A stretch of DNA of 64,000 nucleotides from Geodermatophilus nigrescens (GCF_900129495.1 NZ_FQVX01000002.1:434001-498000), one strand, 5' to 3'. Positions 7,698-16,425 are shown, numbered from the stretch's first letter. The notes: a model not told the origin generated them from the sequence alone. Made by a program: numbers and translations.

Positions 7698-8941
7698 AGC
7701 TCGGCCAGCCGCCGGGCGAGGAAGTCCCGCTCGACCGCGTTGCCGGTGAGCAGCAGCGCCTCCCCGTAGGCCTCGCGCGCCTCGGCGACCCGGCCGAGGC
7801 GGCGGAGCAGGTCGGCGCGGGCGGCGGGGAGGTAGCCGTAGCCGGCCAGCTGCGGCTCGGCGGCGAGCGCGTCGAGGGCGGCGAGCCCCGCCGCCGGCCC
7901 CGAGGCGAAGCCGACGGCGACCGCGCGGTTGAGCGCCACCACCGGCGAGGGCCACACCGAGGTGAGCACGCCGTAGAGCGCCACGATCTCGCGCCAGTCG
8001 GTGTCGGCCCAGGTGGGCGCCTCGGCGTGCACAGCGGCGATCGCGGCCTGCAGCGCGTACCGCGACGGCGGGCGGGCCCGCAGCGCCTCCCGCACCAGCG
8101 CCACGCCCTCGGCGATCGCGGCGCCGTCCCACCGGGCGCGGTCCTGCTCCTCGAGCAGCAGCAGCCGGCCGTCGTCGGCGGTGCGGGTGTCGCGGCGGGC
8201 GTCGGTGAGCAGCAGCAGCGCCAGCAGGCCCGCCACCGCGGGGTCGCCGGGCAGCAGGCCGCGCAGCATCCGGCACAGCTGCAGCGCCCGCTCGACCAGG
8301 TCGCGGCGCACCAGCTCCTCGCCGGCCGGGACGGTGTGCCCGGTGGTGAAGAGCAGGTGGACGACGGCGAGGACGGCGTCGACCCGGGCGGGCAGCTCGG
8401 CCGGCGGGGGCACCCGGTAGGGGATGCGCGCGACGGCGATCTTCTTCTTGGCGCGGGTGAGCCGGGCAGCCATCGTCGGCTCGCTGACGAGGAAGGCGCG
8501 GGCCACCTCGGCGGTGGTCAGGCCGCACAGCAGCCGCAGCGTGAGCGCCACCTGCGCCGGCCGGTCGAGCGCGGGGTGGCAGCAGGTGACGACGAGCCGC
8601 AGCCGGTCGTCGGGATAGCCGTGCGCGCCGTCGTCGCGGGGGTCGGGGGCGACCTCCTCCTCGACCAGCAGCGGCAGGTGCCGGCGCTCGACGCCGGAGT
8701 GCCGCAGCACGTTGAGCGCCCGGCGGCGGGCGACGGTGGTGAGCCAGGCGCCCGGCCGCGCGGGCACCCCCGCGGTGCGCCACTCCGTGAGCGCGGCGGC
8801 GAAGGCCTCCTGCACGCACTCCTCGGCGACGTCGAGGTCGCGGGTGACGCGCACCGTCGCGGCGAGCACGAAGGCCCACTCGCGACGGTGCGCGTCGGCG
8901 ACCGCGGCGGCGACGGCGTCGGCGTCCGGGTCGGCGGTCAC
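7691..8941 (-). CDS. ECF RNA polymerase sigma factor with C-terminal DUF6596 (ECF42 type)
   Basis: A 416-residue sigma factor, more than twice the length of a simple ECF. Region 2 occupies about residues 15-90 (ECVQEAFAAAL, WLTTVARRRALNVLR) and region 4 about 115-165 (LCGLTTAEVARAFLVSEPTM). A helical, TPR-like C-terminal extension of some 240 residues matches DUF6596. This architecture, next to a DGPF protein gene, defines group ECF42, where the extension rather than an anti-sigma factor controls activity. The DGPF gene lies 10 bp upstream on the same strand. The GTG start has no strong ribosome-binding site. Confidence 0.92.
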   Translation of the reverse strand: MTADPDADAVAAAVADAHRREWAFVLAATVRVTRDLDVAEECVQEAFAAALTEWRTAGVPARPGAWLTTVARRRALNVLRHSGVERRHLPLLVEEEVAPDPRDDGAHGYPDDRLRLVVTCCHPALDRPAQVALTLRLLCGLTTAEVARAFLVSEPTMAARLTRAKKKIAVARIPYRVPPPAELPARVDAVLAVVHLLFTTGHTVPAGEELVRRDLVERALQLCRMLRGLLPGDPAVAGLLALLLLTDARRDTRTADDGRLLLLEEQDRARWDGAAIAEGVALVREALRARPPSRYALQAAIAAVHAEAPTWADTDWREIVALYGVLTSVWPSPVVALNRAVAVGFASGPAAGLAALDALAAEPQLAGYGYLPAARADLLRRLGRVAEAREAYGEALLLTGNAVERDFLARRLAELD

Positions 8942-8951
8942 GGTGGTCGGC

Positions 8952-9293
8952 TCAGTCGAACACCATGACGGGCCGGACCTCGACGCCGCCGAAGCGGGCC
9001 GGCACGGTGCGCGCGACGGCGAGCGCGGTGTCGAGGTCGGGGGCGTCGATGACGTAGTAGCCGCCGAGCGCCTCCTTGGTCTCCACGAAGGGCCCGTCGG
9101 TGACGTCGCCGCCGCGGACGCTCGTGGCGGTGGGCGTCGGCTCCAGCGCCTCGCCGCCGAGGATCTTGGCGCCGAGCTGCTCGACGCCGGCGGAGAAGCG
9201 GTCGTGCTCCTGGTAGATCTCGCCCATGACCTCGGGGGTCGCCGTGGCGTAGGACGCCTCGTCCTCGTAGATCAGGATCATGTAGCGGCTCAT
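8952..9293 (-). CDS. DGPF/YCII-domain protein, partner of the ECF42 sigma factor
   Basis: A 113-residue YciI-like protein carrying the diagnostic DGPF motif in VTDGPFVETKEALGGYY. DGPF genes are the usual neighbours and regulon members of ECF42 sigma factors; their activity is unknown. The ATG at 9293 is preceded by AGGAGG at a good distance, and the sigma gene follows after 10 bp, so the two form an operon. It is the second YciI-fold protein in the window; the one at 4607 lacks DGPF. Confidence 0.92.
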   Translation of the reverse strand: MSRYMILIYEDEASYATATPEVMGEIYQEHDRFSAGVEQLGAKILGGEALEPTPTATSVRGGDVTDGPFVETKEALGGYYVIDAPDLDTALAVARTVPARFGGVEVRPVMVFD

Positions 9294-9404
9294 CTGCGCC
9301 TCCTGCGCTCGGGGAGCCCGCCTCTCGGGCCCTCCACCTCTCCGACACGCAGCACCGCACCAGATCGACAGGTCGCCCGGAAGAACTTTCCCGGCTGCCG
9401 CTGC

Positions 9405-9689
9405 TCAGGTCCGCCGGTTGTCGACCTGCCACTGAGCGTTGCTGGCCTCGCGGCTGTTGGCGCTGTAGGTCACGCCGTCGATCTTGACCGTGCCCGGCAG
9501 GTACTGACGCCCGCTGCTGCCACCGATGGCGGCAGCGAGCGCGAACACGAACCAGGGGGCCCCGATGAACAGCAGCGGTCCACCGATCGACTCCAGGCCC
9601 AGGTCGATGAGCTGACTGCCCAGGACACAGATCCCCAGGGAGCTGATGAACTTGTGGCGGAAGAAGGCGCTCCAGGCGCGTCCGAACAT
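9405..9689 (-). CDS. Small membrane protein, function unknown
   Basis: A 94-residue protein not recognised as a known family. Residues 14-50 hold two short hydrophobic stretches (SLGICVLGSQLIDLGL and PLLFIGAPWFVFALAAAIG), suggesting a small inner-membrane hairpin, followed by a polar C-terminal domain (YLPGTVKIDGVTYSANSREA). The ATG at 9689 has GGGGAGG 8 nt upstream. Codon use includes TGT, AGT, GGA, GGT and CGT, softer in third-position GC than the flanking genes, a possible sign of later acquisition. It stands alone between the ECF42 pair and the WhiB gene. Confidence 0.65.
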   Translation of the reverse strand: MFGRAWSAFFRHKFISSLGICVLGSQLIDLGLESIGGPLLFIGAPWFVFALAAAIGGSSGRQYLPGTVKIDGVTYSANSREASNAQWQVDNRRT

Positions 9690-9990
9690 CGTGGGTCCTC
9701 CCCGTAGCACGGGACACTCGCCCGCGGCTCGCACATGGTGGGGCCCGGATACGTCCACCAGCGGAACGCAGGGTCGCGTGTCGCGGCCATAGCGCACGGC
9801 CCGTACCGGGCGGCGGCGACACGCCGGAGGGTCAGGTCGAGGGCAGGTAACGACAAGCGGACGCCGACGTTCCGCAGTTTTCTGCCAGTGCGATCACGGG
9901 ACGGGTCTCCGTAACGTCACTGTCAGCAGCCAGGGCGTACCCGTCCGTCACAGCGGACGACGCCTCACCCCGACTCCCGAGGAGCTTCCC
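9690..9990. other. Intergenic region upstream of the WhiB gene
   Basis: A 301-bp gap between divergent genes. It contains a relatively AT-rich patch around 9870-9930 that probably includes the whiB promoter, but I cannot assign a convincing -35/-10 pair or operator. No ORF with a plausible start is supported. Confidence 0.4.
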
Positions 9991-10401
9991 GTGTACACCT
10001 TCTCGCGCCCCCACCTCAGCCTCGTCGCCGACGGCCCCGCCCTCGCCTACGACGAGGCCGACTTCGGCTACGACGCCGAGGACGTGTACGACGACTACGA
10101 GGTCGCGGCGGACGCCCCCGCCGAGCAGTCCCCGCTGTCCTTCTGGGCCGACACCACCGAGGGCGGCTCGGCCGCCTGGCGCCTCGACGCCCTGTGCGCC
10201 GAGACCGACCCCGAGGCCTTCTTCCCGGAGAAGGGCGGCTCCACCCGCGAGGCCAAGCGCGTGTGCACCGGCTGCACCGTGCGCGCCGAGTGCCTGGAGT
10301 TCGCCCTCGCCAACGACGAGCGCTTCGGCATCTGGGGCGGCCTGTCCGAGCGCGAGCGCCGCCGGGTGCGCCTCGAGCGCCGCGAGCGTCTCAGCGCCTG
10401 A
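9991..10401 (+). CDS. WhiB-family iron-sulfur transcriptional regulator
   Basis: A 136-residue WhiB-like protein. The four cluster cysteines are C69, C92, C95 and C101 (C-x22-C-x2-C-x5-C), followed by the GIWGG turn (113-117) and a basic C-terminal tail (RERRRVRLERRERLS). The family binds a 4Fe-4S cluster and works with sigma-A to control actinobacterial development, division or redox responses. FFPEKGGSTREAK resembles the WhiB2/WhmD branch involved in septation, with an acidic N-terminal extension. The GTG start has GAGGAG at 7 nt. WhiB2 assignment is moderate. Confidence 0.92.
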   Translation: MYTFSRPHLSLVADGPALAYDEADFGYDAEDVYDDYEVAADAPAEQSPLSFWADTTEGGSAAWRLDALCAETDPEAFFPEKGGSTREAKRVCTGCTVRAECLEFALANDERFGIWGGLSERERRRVRLERRERLSA

Positions 10402-10457
10402 CGGTCCGCCGCCCGGACCGCCGGGCGCCCGCCGCGGGCGCTCGGCATGATGCCCGC

Positions 10458-11027
10458 ATGGCCGAGGTCGTCCTGTTCCACCACGCGCTCGGGCTGACCC
10501 CCGGCGTCACCGCGTTCGCCGACGACCTGCGGGCCGCCGGGCACACGGTGCACACGCCCGACCTGTACGCCGGCGCCACCTTCGACACGGTCGACGCCGG
10601 CGTCGGGCACGCCCGGGCGACCGGCTCCGGCGAGCTGCTGGACCGCGGGGCGGCCGCCGTCGCGGACCTCCCGGCGGAACTCGTCTACGCCGGCATGTCG
10701 CTCGGGGTGCTCCCCGCGCAGAGCCTGGCGCAGACCCGCCCCGGCGCGCGTGGCGCGGTGCTCCTCTACTCCTGCCTCCCGGCCGAGGAGTTCGGCGCGT
10801 GGCCGGCCGGCGTCCCCGTGCAGGTGCACGGCATGGACGCCGACCCGCTGTTCGTCGACGACGGCGACCTCGACGCCGCACGCGCGCTCGCCGCGTCCAC
10901 GGCCGACGCCGAGCTGTTCACCTACCCCGGCGACCAGCACTACTTCGCCGACCGCACGCTGCCCTCCTACGACCCGGACGCCGCGACGCTGCTCCTGCGC
11001 CGGGTCCTCGACCTGCTGGCGCGGTGA
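10458..11027 (+). CDS. Dienelactone hydrolase-family protein
   Basis: A 189-residue alpha/beta hydrolase of the small DLH type. The nucleophile elbow reads YAGMSLGVL, so the nucleophile is S81 where true dienelactone hydrolases have cysteine. The acid is in HGMDADPLFVDDGD and the histidine in YPGDQHYFAD. Without the cysteine, activity on chlorinated dienelactones is doubtful and a general esterase or thioesterase role is more likely. The ATG follows CATGAT by 6 nt and lacks a ribosome-binding site. The stop overlaps the next gene (GTGA), so the two are coupled. Confidence 0.88.
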   Translation: MAEVVLFHHALGLTPGVTAFADDLRAAGHTVHTPDLYAGATFDTVDAGVGHARATGSGELLDRGAAAVADLPAELVYAGMSLGVLPAQSLAQTRPGARGAVLLYSCLPAEEFGAWPAGVPVQVHGMDADPLFVDDGDLDAARALAASTADAELFTYPGDQHYFADRTLPSYDPDAATLLLRRVLDLLAR

Positions 11028-11440
11028 CCTCCCCGGAGGCGACCGCCGCGCGGGTGCGGGCGGTCCTCGGCATCCCGCTGCACCGGCACCTGGGCATGCG
11101 GCTGCGCGACCCGGCCGACCCGACCGCCGGCATCTGGTTCCCCGTCGACGCGGCCGCGCAGAACCAGGCCGCGCTGCTGCACGGCGGCGTCGTCTACACC
11201 TTCCTCGACGTCGCGGCGTTCCTCGCGCTGCTGCCGCAGCTGGCCGACACCGAGCACGCCGTCACCCACGACCTCACCGCCTCGCTGCTGCGGCCGGTGC
11301 CGGCGGGCGCGCGCGTCGACGTCACCGGCACGGTGCTGCGCCGCGGGCGGGCGGTGGCGTTCCTGCGGTCCGAGGCGACCGTCGACGGCGTCCTCGTCGC
11401 CTCGGCGCAGGTCACCAAGAGCGTCATCCCGGCCGGCTGA
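11024..11440 (+). CDS. PaaI-like hotdog-fold thioesterase
   Basis: A 138-residue hotdog protein: LLHGGVVYTFLDVAAFLAL matches the helix and catalytic loop of PaaI/YbgC-type acyl-CoA thioesterases, followed by THDLTASLLRPVPAG and a long strand. It probably hydrolyses a small acyl- or aryl-CoA. The GTG at 11024 overlaps the dienelactone hydrolase stop. The gene runs convergently towards the transhydrogenase gene, with a conserved hairpin element between them. Confidence 0.85.
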   Translation: MTSPEATAARVRAVLGIPLHRHLGMRLRDPADPTAGIWFPVDAAAQNQAALLHGGVVYTFLDVAAFLALLPQLADTEHAVTHDLTASLLRPVPAGARVDVTGTVLRRGRAVAFLRSEATVDGVLVASAQVTKSVIPAG

Positions 11441-11451
11441 GCCCGCCCCGG

Positions 11452-11508
11452 CCTCGCCGCGCGGTGCCCGACCTCGCGCTGCGGGGCGAGGCCGGGCACC
11501 GCGGCGCG
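11452..11508. repeat. 57-bp hairpin repeat element, copy 1
   Basis: 54 of 57 bases match copy 2 at 44963-45019. The core is a 15-bp stem (11463-11477 with 11486-11500) and an 8-nt loop; in this copy one position is A-C on the + transcript but G-U on the - transcript. A second, competing pairing of the leading CCTCGCC (11452) with GGCGAGG in the 3' arm is possible. Here the element sits between convergent genes and could end transcription, chiefly of the transhydrogenase gene. Confidence 0.8.
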
Positions 11509-11544
11509 CGGTCCGGTCAGCGAGGTCCGGTCAGCGGGCCGCGG

Positions 11545-12819
11545 TCACCACAGCGACATCGAGCGGCGGAAGATCCCCGCGACGTCGTCCTCGGTGACCT
11601 CCTTCGGGCAGGTGGCCAGCAGCCGCTGCTGCTTCATCGTGCCCTCGACCAGGTCGCCGACGTCGCCCTCCCCGAAGCCGACCGCGCCCACCCCGTTCGG
11701 GATGTCGATGTCGCGCATCAGGTCGGTGAGCACGGTGGGCAGGAACTCCGAGGGGTCGTCGGGCTGCCCGGCGTTCGGCGCGAGCAGCTGCGCGGCGCGC
11801 ACGTGCCGCTCGGGCGAGGCGTCGAAGGTGAACCGGAAGGCCTCCGGCGCGGTCAGCGCCACCGACATCCCGTGCGGCACCATCGGCTCGTCGGCCGGGT
11901 AGTCCTTGGGGTGGAAGTCCTTCACCTGCCCGGCGATCGGGTAGGCGTTGGCGTGCGGGATGTGCACGCCGGCGTTGCCGAAGCCCATGCCGGCGAAGGT
12001 GGCCGCCATCGCCATGTCCGCGCGGGCCTGCGTGTCGTCGCCGTGCCGCACCGCCCGCCGGAACGAGCCGGCCAGCAGCGACAGGGCCTTCTCCGACCAC
12101 ATGTCCGAGATCGGGTTGGACCCGCAGTAGGGCACCCGCTGCTCGGGCGCCTTGCGGTCGTAGGTCGTGTACCAGCGCGCGGTGTAGCTCTCCAGCGCGT
12201 GGCAGAGGATGTCCATCCCCGACGCCGCCGTGACGCCGGCCGGCTGGGTGAGCGTCAGGTCGGGGTCGATGACGGCGAGGGTGGGCCGCAGCCGCGCGTG
12301 GCTGATGCCGGTCTTCACCCGCTGGGCGATCACGTCCATCACGCAGATCGTCGTGCTCTCCGACCCGGTGCCCGTCGTGGTCGGGACGGCGACCAGCGGC
12401 CGCAGCGGCTCGCTCGGTGCCTGCCCCTTCCCGACCGGCACGTTGACGTAGTCCATGAGCTCGCCGGGGTTCGTGGTGAGCAGGTTGATCGCCTTGGCGG
12501 TGTCGATGCTCGAGCCGCCGCCGACGGCCACGAACGCGTCCCACGGCCCGGACGAGCGGGCGTCCTCGATGGCCTGGGTGAGGCTGACGTCGGTGGGCTC
12601 GACGTGCACGCCGTCGTACACCCGCGCCTCGATGCCGAAGCGGCCCATCTGGTCGGCCACCCGCTGCGGCAGGCCGGTGGCCGCCACCCCCGGGTCGGTC
12701 ACCACGAGCACCCGCCGCACGCCGTAGCGGCTGAGGTCGTAGCCGATCTCGTCGGACGCCCCGCTGCCGAACTTGAGCTGGGGCGCGCCGTAGGTGAAGA
12801 CGGACTCGGGGCTGGTCAT
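11545..12819 (-). CDS. Iron-containing alcohol dehydrogenase, hydroxyacid-oxoacid transhydrogenase type
   Basis: A 424-residue group III alcohol dehydrogenase. The NAD site appears as VGGGSSIDTAKA and VPTTTGTGSE, and the metal site as GMDILCHALESYTA with HIPHANAYPIAG and VPHGMS. Its length and motifs resemble ADHFE1-type transhydrogenases, which move a hydride between 4-hydroxybutyrate and 2-oxoglutarate without free cofactor; an ordinary Fe-ADH is the alternative. The ATG at 12819 has GAGGAG at 7 nt. It is divergent from the cyclase/ligase operon across a region rich in inverted repeats, suggesting shared control. Confidence 0.9.
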   Translation of the reverse strand: MTSPESVFTYGAPQLKFGSGASDEIGYDLSRYGVRRVLVVTDPGVAATGLPQRVADQMGRFGIEARVYDGVHVEPTDVSLTQAIEDARSSGPWDAFVAVGGGSSIDTAKAINLLTTNPGELMDYVNVPVGKGQAPSEPLRPLVAVPTTTGTGSESTTICVMDVIAQRVKTGISHARLRPTLAVIDPDLTLTQPAGVTAASGMDILCHALESYTARWYTTYDRKAPEQRVPYCGSNPISDMWSEKALSLLAGSFRRAVRHGDDTQARADMAMAATFAGMGFGNAGVHIPHANAYPIAGQVKDFHPKDYPADEPMVPHGMSVALTAPEAFRFTFDASPERHVRAAQLLAPNAGQPDDPSEFLPTVLTDLMRDIDIPNGVGAVGFGEGDVGDLVEGTMKQQRLLATCPKEVTEDDVAGIFRRSMSLW

Positions 12820-12847
12820 GACGCGCTCCTCGGCTGGGCGGCGGATC

Positions 12848-12927
12848 CGGTTGCAGGGATCGTTGCACCCGCCTTGTGGCCGGGACCACAGCGCGGCAGG
12901 GTCGGGGTCGGGTGCACCCCGCAACCG
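12848..12927. promoter_or_regulatory. Cluster of inverted repeats between the divergent transhydrogenase and cyclase genes
   Basis: CGGTTGCAGGG (12848-12858) is mirrored by CCCCGCAACCG (12917-12927), 10 of 11 paired. Inside are TGTGG-6 nt-CCACA (12875-12890) and the perfect palindrome GGGTGCACCC (12910-12919). The widely spaced arms could bind one regulator with DNA looping. Confidence 0.45.
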
Positions 12928-12955
12928 TTTCCCCGTCTGCCCATGGAGGCCAGCC

Positions 12956-13924
12956 GTGACCGCAGAGCCCGAGACCACCGTCCCCTCCCTCGAGGAGCTC
13001 CTCGCCGACTCGCCCACCAACTGGGGCAAGTGGGGCGACGACGACGAGGTCGGCTCGCTGAACTACCTCGGCCCCGAGCAGGTGCTCGCCGCCGTCGGGC
13101 TCGTCCGGCAGGGCAAGGTCTTCACGCTGCAGCGGCTGATCGGCGACCCGAAGGGCGACCCGGTCTGGCCCGGCCGCACCCCGGCCGAGCGCACCCAGAT
13201 CCTCGACGAGTCCACCTGGGACTCCCCCGACGCGCCGCAGTACCCCGGCGGCCTGCACTACGCCGACGACAAGATCAACGCGTTCCTGCAGGGCTCCACG
13301 CAGTACGACGGGCTCGGCCACGTCTGGTACGGCGGCAAGATCTGGAACGGCTACGACGCGCGGACGACGATCGGCGGCCTGGACAAGGCCAGCGTCGAGC
13401 CGATCGCCCAGCGCGGCGTCGTCGGCCGGGCGGTGCTGCTCGACATGGCCCGCTTCCGCGGCAAGCCCACGCTCGACAAGGGCGAGACCTTCACCCACGA
13501 GGACCTCGTGGCCTGCGCGCAGGCGCAGGGCACCGAGATCCGCAAGCGGGACATCCTGGTCATCCGCACCAACTTCCTGCAGCTGTTCTTCGAGCAGGGC
13601 GAGGGCTTCTACGAGGGCTTCAACGAGCCGGGCCTGGTCTACAGCCCCGAGCTCGTGCAGTGGTTCCAGGACATGGAGATCCCGAACCTGGTCACCGACA
13701 CGATCGCCAACGAGGTCACCACCGACCCGAACAACGGCGTCGCACTGGTGCTGCACAACGCGCTCATGCGCAACCTCGGCGTCACGCTCACCGAGATCGC
13801 CGACCTCGAGGCACTCGCCGCCGACTGCGCCGAGGACGGCCAGTACGACGGCCTCTACGTCGCCGCGCCGCTCAAGGTGCACCAGGGCAGTGGCTCCCCG
13901 GTCAACCCCGTCGTCCTCAAGTGA
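12956..13924 (+). CDS. Cyclase-family protein (kynurenine-formamidase-like fold)
   Basis: A 322-residue member of the metal-dependent cyclase family. The segment around STQYDGLGHVWYGGKIWNG replaces the H-x-GTH-x-D metal loop of KynB-type enzymes with the larger-subfamily form DGLGHxWYGG. Relatives hydrolyse formamides, lactones or cyclic esters; substrate unknown. The GTG at 12956 has ATGGAGG at 7 nt. An acyl-CoA ligase starts 7 bp after its stop, so the pair may open a ring and then activate the acid. The divergent transhydrogenase completes a small catabolic locus. Confidence 0.82.
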   Translation: MTAEPETTVPSLEELLADSPTNWGKWGDDDEVGSLNYLGPEQVLAAVGLVRQGKVFTLQRLIGDPKGDPVWPGRTPAERTQILDESTWDSPDAPQYPGGLHYADDKINAFLQGSTQYDGLGHVWYGGKIWNGYDARTTIGGLDKASVEPIAQRGVVGRAVLLDMARFRGKPTLDKGETFTHEDLVACAQAQGTEIRKRDILVIRTNFLQLFFEQGEGFYEGFNEPGLVYSPELVQWFQDMEIPNLVTDTIANEVTTDPNNGVALVLHNALMRNLGVTLTEIADLEALAADCAEDGQYDGLYVAAPLKVHQGSGSPVNPVVLK

Positions 13925-13931
13925 GCCCGTC

Positions 13932-15581
13932 GTGAGCGGCTACGACGACCGGCCCTGGCTGTCCCTCTACGGCGGGCAGCCGGCCGACTACGACATCGAG
14001 TTCGCCGACGCGCTGTCGATGTTCCGCGCGGGCGTGGAGCGCGACCCCGACGGCGTCGCCCTGCAGTACTTCGACGGCGCCGTTCCCCGCCGGGAGCTCG
14101 ACGAGACGACCGACGCGATGGCGGCCGGCCTGCTCGCCAACGGGTTCTCCCCCGGCGACCGGCTGGCGGTCTACCTGCAGAACGTGCCGCAGTTCGTCAT
14201 GGCGATGGTGGCCACCTGGAAGGCCGGCGGCGTCATGGTGTCGATCAACCCCATGAGCCGGACGCGGGAGCTGTCCTACCTGCTCGCCGACTCCGGGGCG
14301 ACGGTGCTGCTGTGCCTGGACACCCTCTACGACGAGGTCGCGCGCGACGTCGTCCCGGGCACCGACGTCCGGCTGGTGCTCACCACCAGCGGGCTGGACC
14401 TGCAGACCCGCGACGACGAGCGGCTGTTCGCCGGGGTCACCCGGCAGCGGCACGAGGGCACCACGGACCTGCTGGAGTTCGTCGAGCAGCACCGCGGGCA
14501 GACCCCGCCCGCGGCCGCGCTCGGGCCCGACGACGTCGCGTTCCTGACCTACACGTCGGGGACGACGGGCGTGCCCAAGGGGGCGATGAACACCCACCGC
14601 AACGTCTGCTTCACCGCGCAGGTCTACCGCGACTGGACCCACGCCGGCCGGGACGGCTCGATCTTCGGGATCGCTCCGCTGTTCCACATCACCGGCCTGA
14701 TCGGGCACGTCGCGGTGAGCATGCTGGTGCCGCAGACGCTGGTGCTCGCCTACCGCTTCGAGCCGCAGGTGGTGCTCGACGCGTTCCTCGAGCACCGGCC
14801 GGCGTTCACCATCGGGGCGATCACCGCGTTCAGCGCGCTGCTCAACGCCCCGGGTTTCACCAAGGCGCACTTCGAGTCGTTCACGTCGATCTACTCCGGC
14901 GGCGCGGCGATCTCCCCGGCCGCCGAGCGCGGGTTCCTCGAGGCCACCGGCCGTCAGGTGCACAACGCCTACGGCCTCACGGAGACGACGTCGCCGATGA
15001 CGGTGACGCCGTTCGGGTCGCCGTCGCCGGTGGACCCGACGTCGGGCGCGCTGTCGGTGGGCGTCCCGGCGCCGAACACGATCGTGCGGATCCAGGACGA
15101 CGACGGCGCGGACGTGCCGCTGGGCGAGGTCGGCGAGATCGTGGCCGACGGCCCGCAGGTGGTGGCCGGCTACTGGGGCAAGCCCGAGGAGACGGCGGCC
15201 AACCTGCCCGGCGGGGCCCTGAAGAGCGGCGACGTCGGCTTCATGGACCCGCAGGGCTGGGTGTTCATCGTCGACCGCAAGAAGGACATGATCAACGCGT
15301 CGGGCTACAAGGTGTGGCCACGCGAGGTCGAGGACGTCCTGGCCGAGCACCCCGCCGTCCGGGAGTCCGCCGTCGTCGGCGTCCCGGACGAGAAGCGCGG
15401 GGAGACGGTCAAGGCGTTCGTCAGCCTCAAGCCGGGCGCGAGCGCGACGCCCGACGAGCTGATCGCGCACTGCCGGGAGCGGATGGCCGCCTACAAGTAC
15501 CCGCGCAGCGTCGTGCTCCTCGACGAGCTGCCGAAGACGGTCACCGGCAAGATCCTGCGCCGCGAGCTGCGCGGGACGTGA
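13932..15581 (+). CDS. Acyl-CoA ligase (AMP-binding, ANL superfamily)
   Basis: A 549-residue ANL enzyme that activates a carboxylate through an acyl-adenylate to a CoA thioester. The P-loop reads YTSGTTGVPKGAMNTH, the A5 motif YGLTETTSP, the A8 hinge DVGFMDPQGWVFIVDRKKDM, and the catalytic lysine lies in KTVTGKILRREL near the C-terminus. It resembles medium/long-chain fatty-acid and aromatic-acid CoA ligases. GTG at 13932 starts 7 bp after the cyclase stop, so the two are an operon. A strong hairpin follows the stop. Confidence 0.92.
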   Translation: MSGYDDRPWLSLYGGQPADYDIEFADALSMFRAGVERDPDGVALQYFDGAVPRRELDETTDAMAAGLLANGFSPGDRLAVYLQNVPQFVMAMVATWKAGGVMVSINPMSRTRELSYLLADSGATVLLCLDTLYDEVARDVVPGTDVRLVLTTSGLDLQTRDDERLFAGVTRQRHEGTTDLLEFVEQHRGQTPPAAALGPDDVAFLTYTSGTTGVPKGAMNTHRNVCFTAQVYRDWTHAGRDGSIFGIAPLFHITGLIGHVAVSMLVPQTLVLAYRFEPQVVLDAFLEHRPAFTIGAITAFSALLNAPGFTKAHFESFTSIYSGGAAISPAAERGFLEATGRQVHNAYGLTETTSPMTVTPFGSPSPVDPTSGALSVGVPAPNTIVRIQDDDGADVPLGEVGEIVADGPQVVAGYWGKPEETAANLPGGALKSGDVGFMDPQGWVFIVDRKKDMINASGYKVWPREVEDVLAEHPAVRESAVVGVPDEKRGETVKAFVSLKPGASATPDELIAHCRERMAAYKYPRSVVLLDELPKTVTGKILRRELRGT

Positions 15582-15588
15582 GGTGCGG

Positions 15589-15621
15589 CCGGGTCCCCGC
15601 GGCGCGCCCGCGGGGACCCGG
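15589..15621. terminator. Bidirectional hairpin terminator
   Basis: A perfect 14-bp stem (15589-15602 with 15608-15621) closed by a 5-nt loop fills the gap between the convergent acyl-CoA ligase and TSUP permease genes and serves both strands. Confidence 0.75.
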
Positions 15622-16425
15622 TCAGCCGCGCACGTTCTCCGTCCACACGTCCCAGCCCAGCCGCACGACGAGCGCGGTGACCACGACGAGGAAGACGGCG
15701 CGGATGAACCCGGTGCCGCGGCTGGTCGCCGTCCGGGAGCCGAGGTAGCCGCCGACCACGTTGGCCGCGGCCAGCGACAGGCCCAGCCCCCACACCACCG
15801 ACCCGTGCGGGACGAAGAACGCCAGCGCCCCGAGGTTGGTGGCGACGTTGACGATCTTCGCCTTGGCGCTGGCGTTCAGGAAGTCGTAGCCCAGCAGCGA
15901 GACCAGGGCGAACACGAGGAACGAGCCGGTGCCGGGGCCCAGCACGCCGTCGTAGAACCCGATGACCGCGCCGATCGCGAGCGCGGTGCCGGTGTGCCGG
16001 CGGCCGGTGTGCCGCAGCGCCGTCACCTCGCCGAGCGCGGGCCGGAACGCGGTGAACAGCGCGATCCCGACCAGCGCGACGACGATCACCGGCTTGAACA
16101 CGCTCGCCGGCAGCAGCGCCGCCACCGACGCGCCGCCGAACGAGCCGGCGAGCGCGACCGCGGCCATGGGCAGCGCGGTGCGCAGGTCGGGGTGCACCCG
16201 GCGCTGGTAGGTGACCGCGCTGGTGGTGGTGCCGAACACCGAGGCGAGCTTGTTGGTGGCCAGCGCCTGCACCGGCGCCAGCCCCGGCACCAGCAGCAGC
16301 GCCGGCAGCTGGATGAGGCCCCCGCCGCCCACGACGGCGTCGACCCACCCCGCGGCCAGCGCCGCCACCAGCACCAGGGCCAGCAGCGACGGCGTCAGCC
16401 CCTCCGGGAGGAACCCCCCGCTCAC
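15622..16425 (-). CDS. TSUP (TauE/SafE) family membrane permease
   Basis: A 267-residue protein with about eight hydrophobic helices and the family's paired glycine motifs ([17 protein letters not shown] near the N-terminus; [14 protein letters not shown] in the middle). TSUP proteins export or import sulfur-containing anions and organic acids. Its GTG start overlaps the xylB stop (GTGA), placing it as third gene of a xylA-xylB operon, an unusual partner for sugar catabolism; export of an acidic overflow product is one guess. No ribosome-binding site independent of coupling is clear. Confidence 0.88.
   Translation of the reverse strand: MSGGFLPEGLTPSLLALVLVAALAAGWVDAVVGGGGLIQLPALLLVPGLAPVQALATNKLASVFGTTTSAVTYQRRVHPDLRTALPMAAVALAGSFGGASVAALLPASVFKPVIVVALVGIALFTAFRPALGEVTALRHTGRRHTGTALAIGAVIGFYDGVLGPGTGSFLVFALVSLLGYDFLNASAKAKIVNVATNLGALAFFVPHGSVVWGLGLSLAAANVVGGYLGSRTATSRGTGFIRAVFLVVVTALVVRLGWDVWTENVRG

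Noticed and set aside
9832-10014. A 60-residue - strand ORF upstream of the WhiB gene
   Set aside because: No ribosome-binding site, overlaps the WhiB start and reads as a mixed, domain-free peptide.
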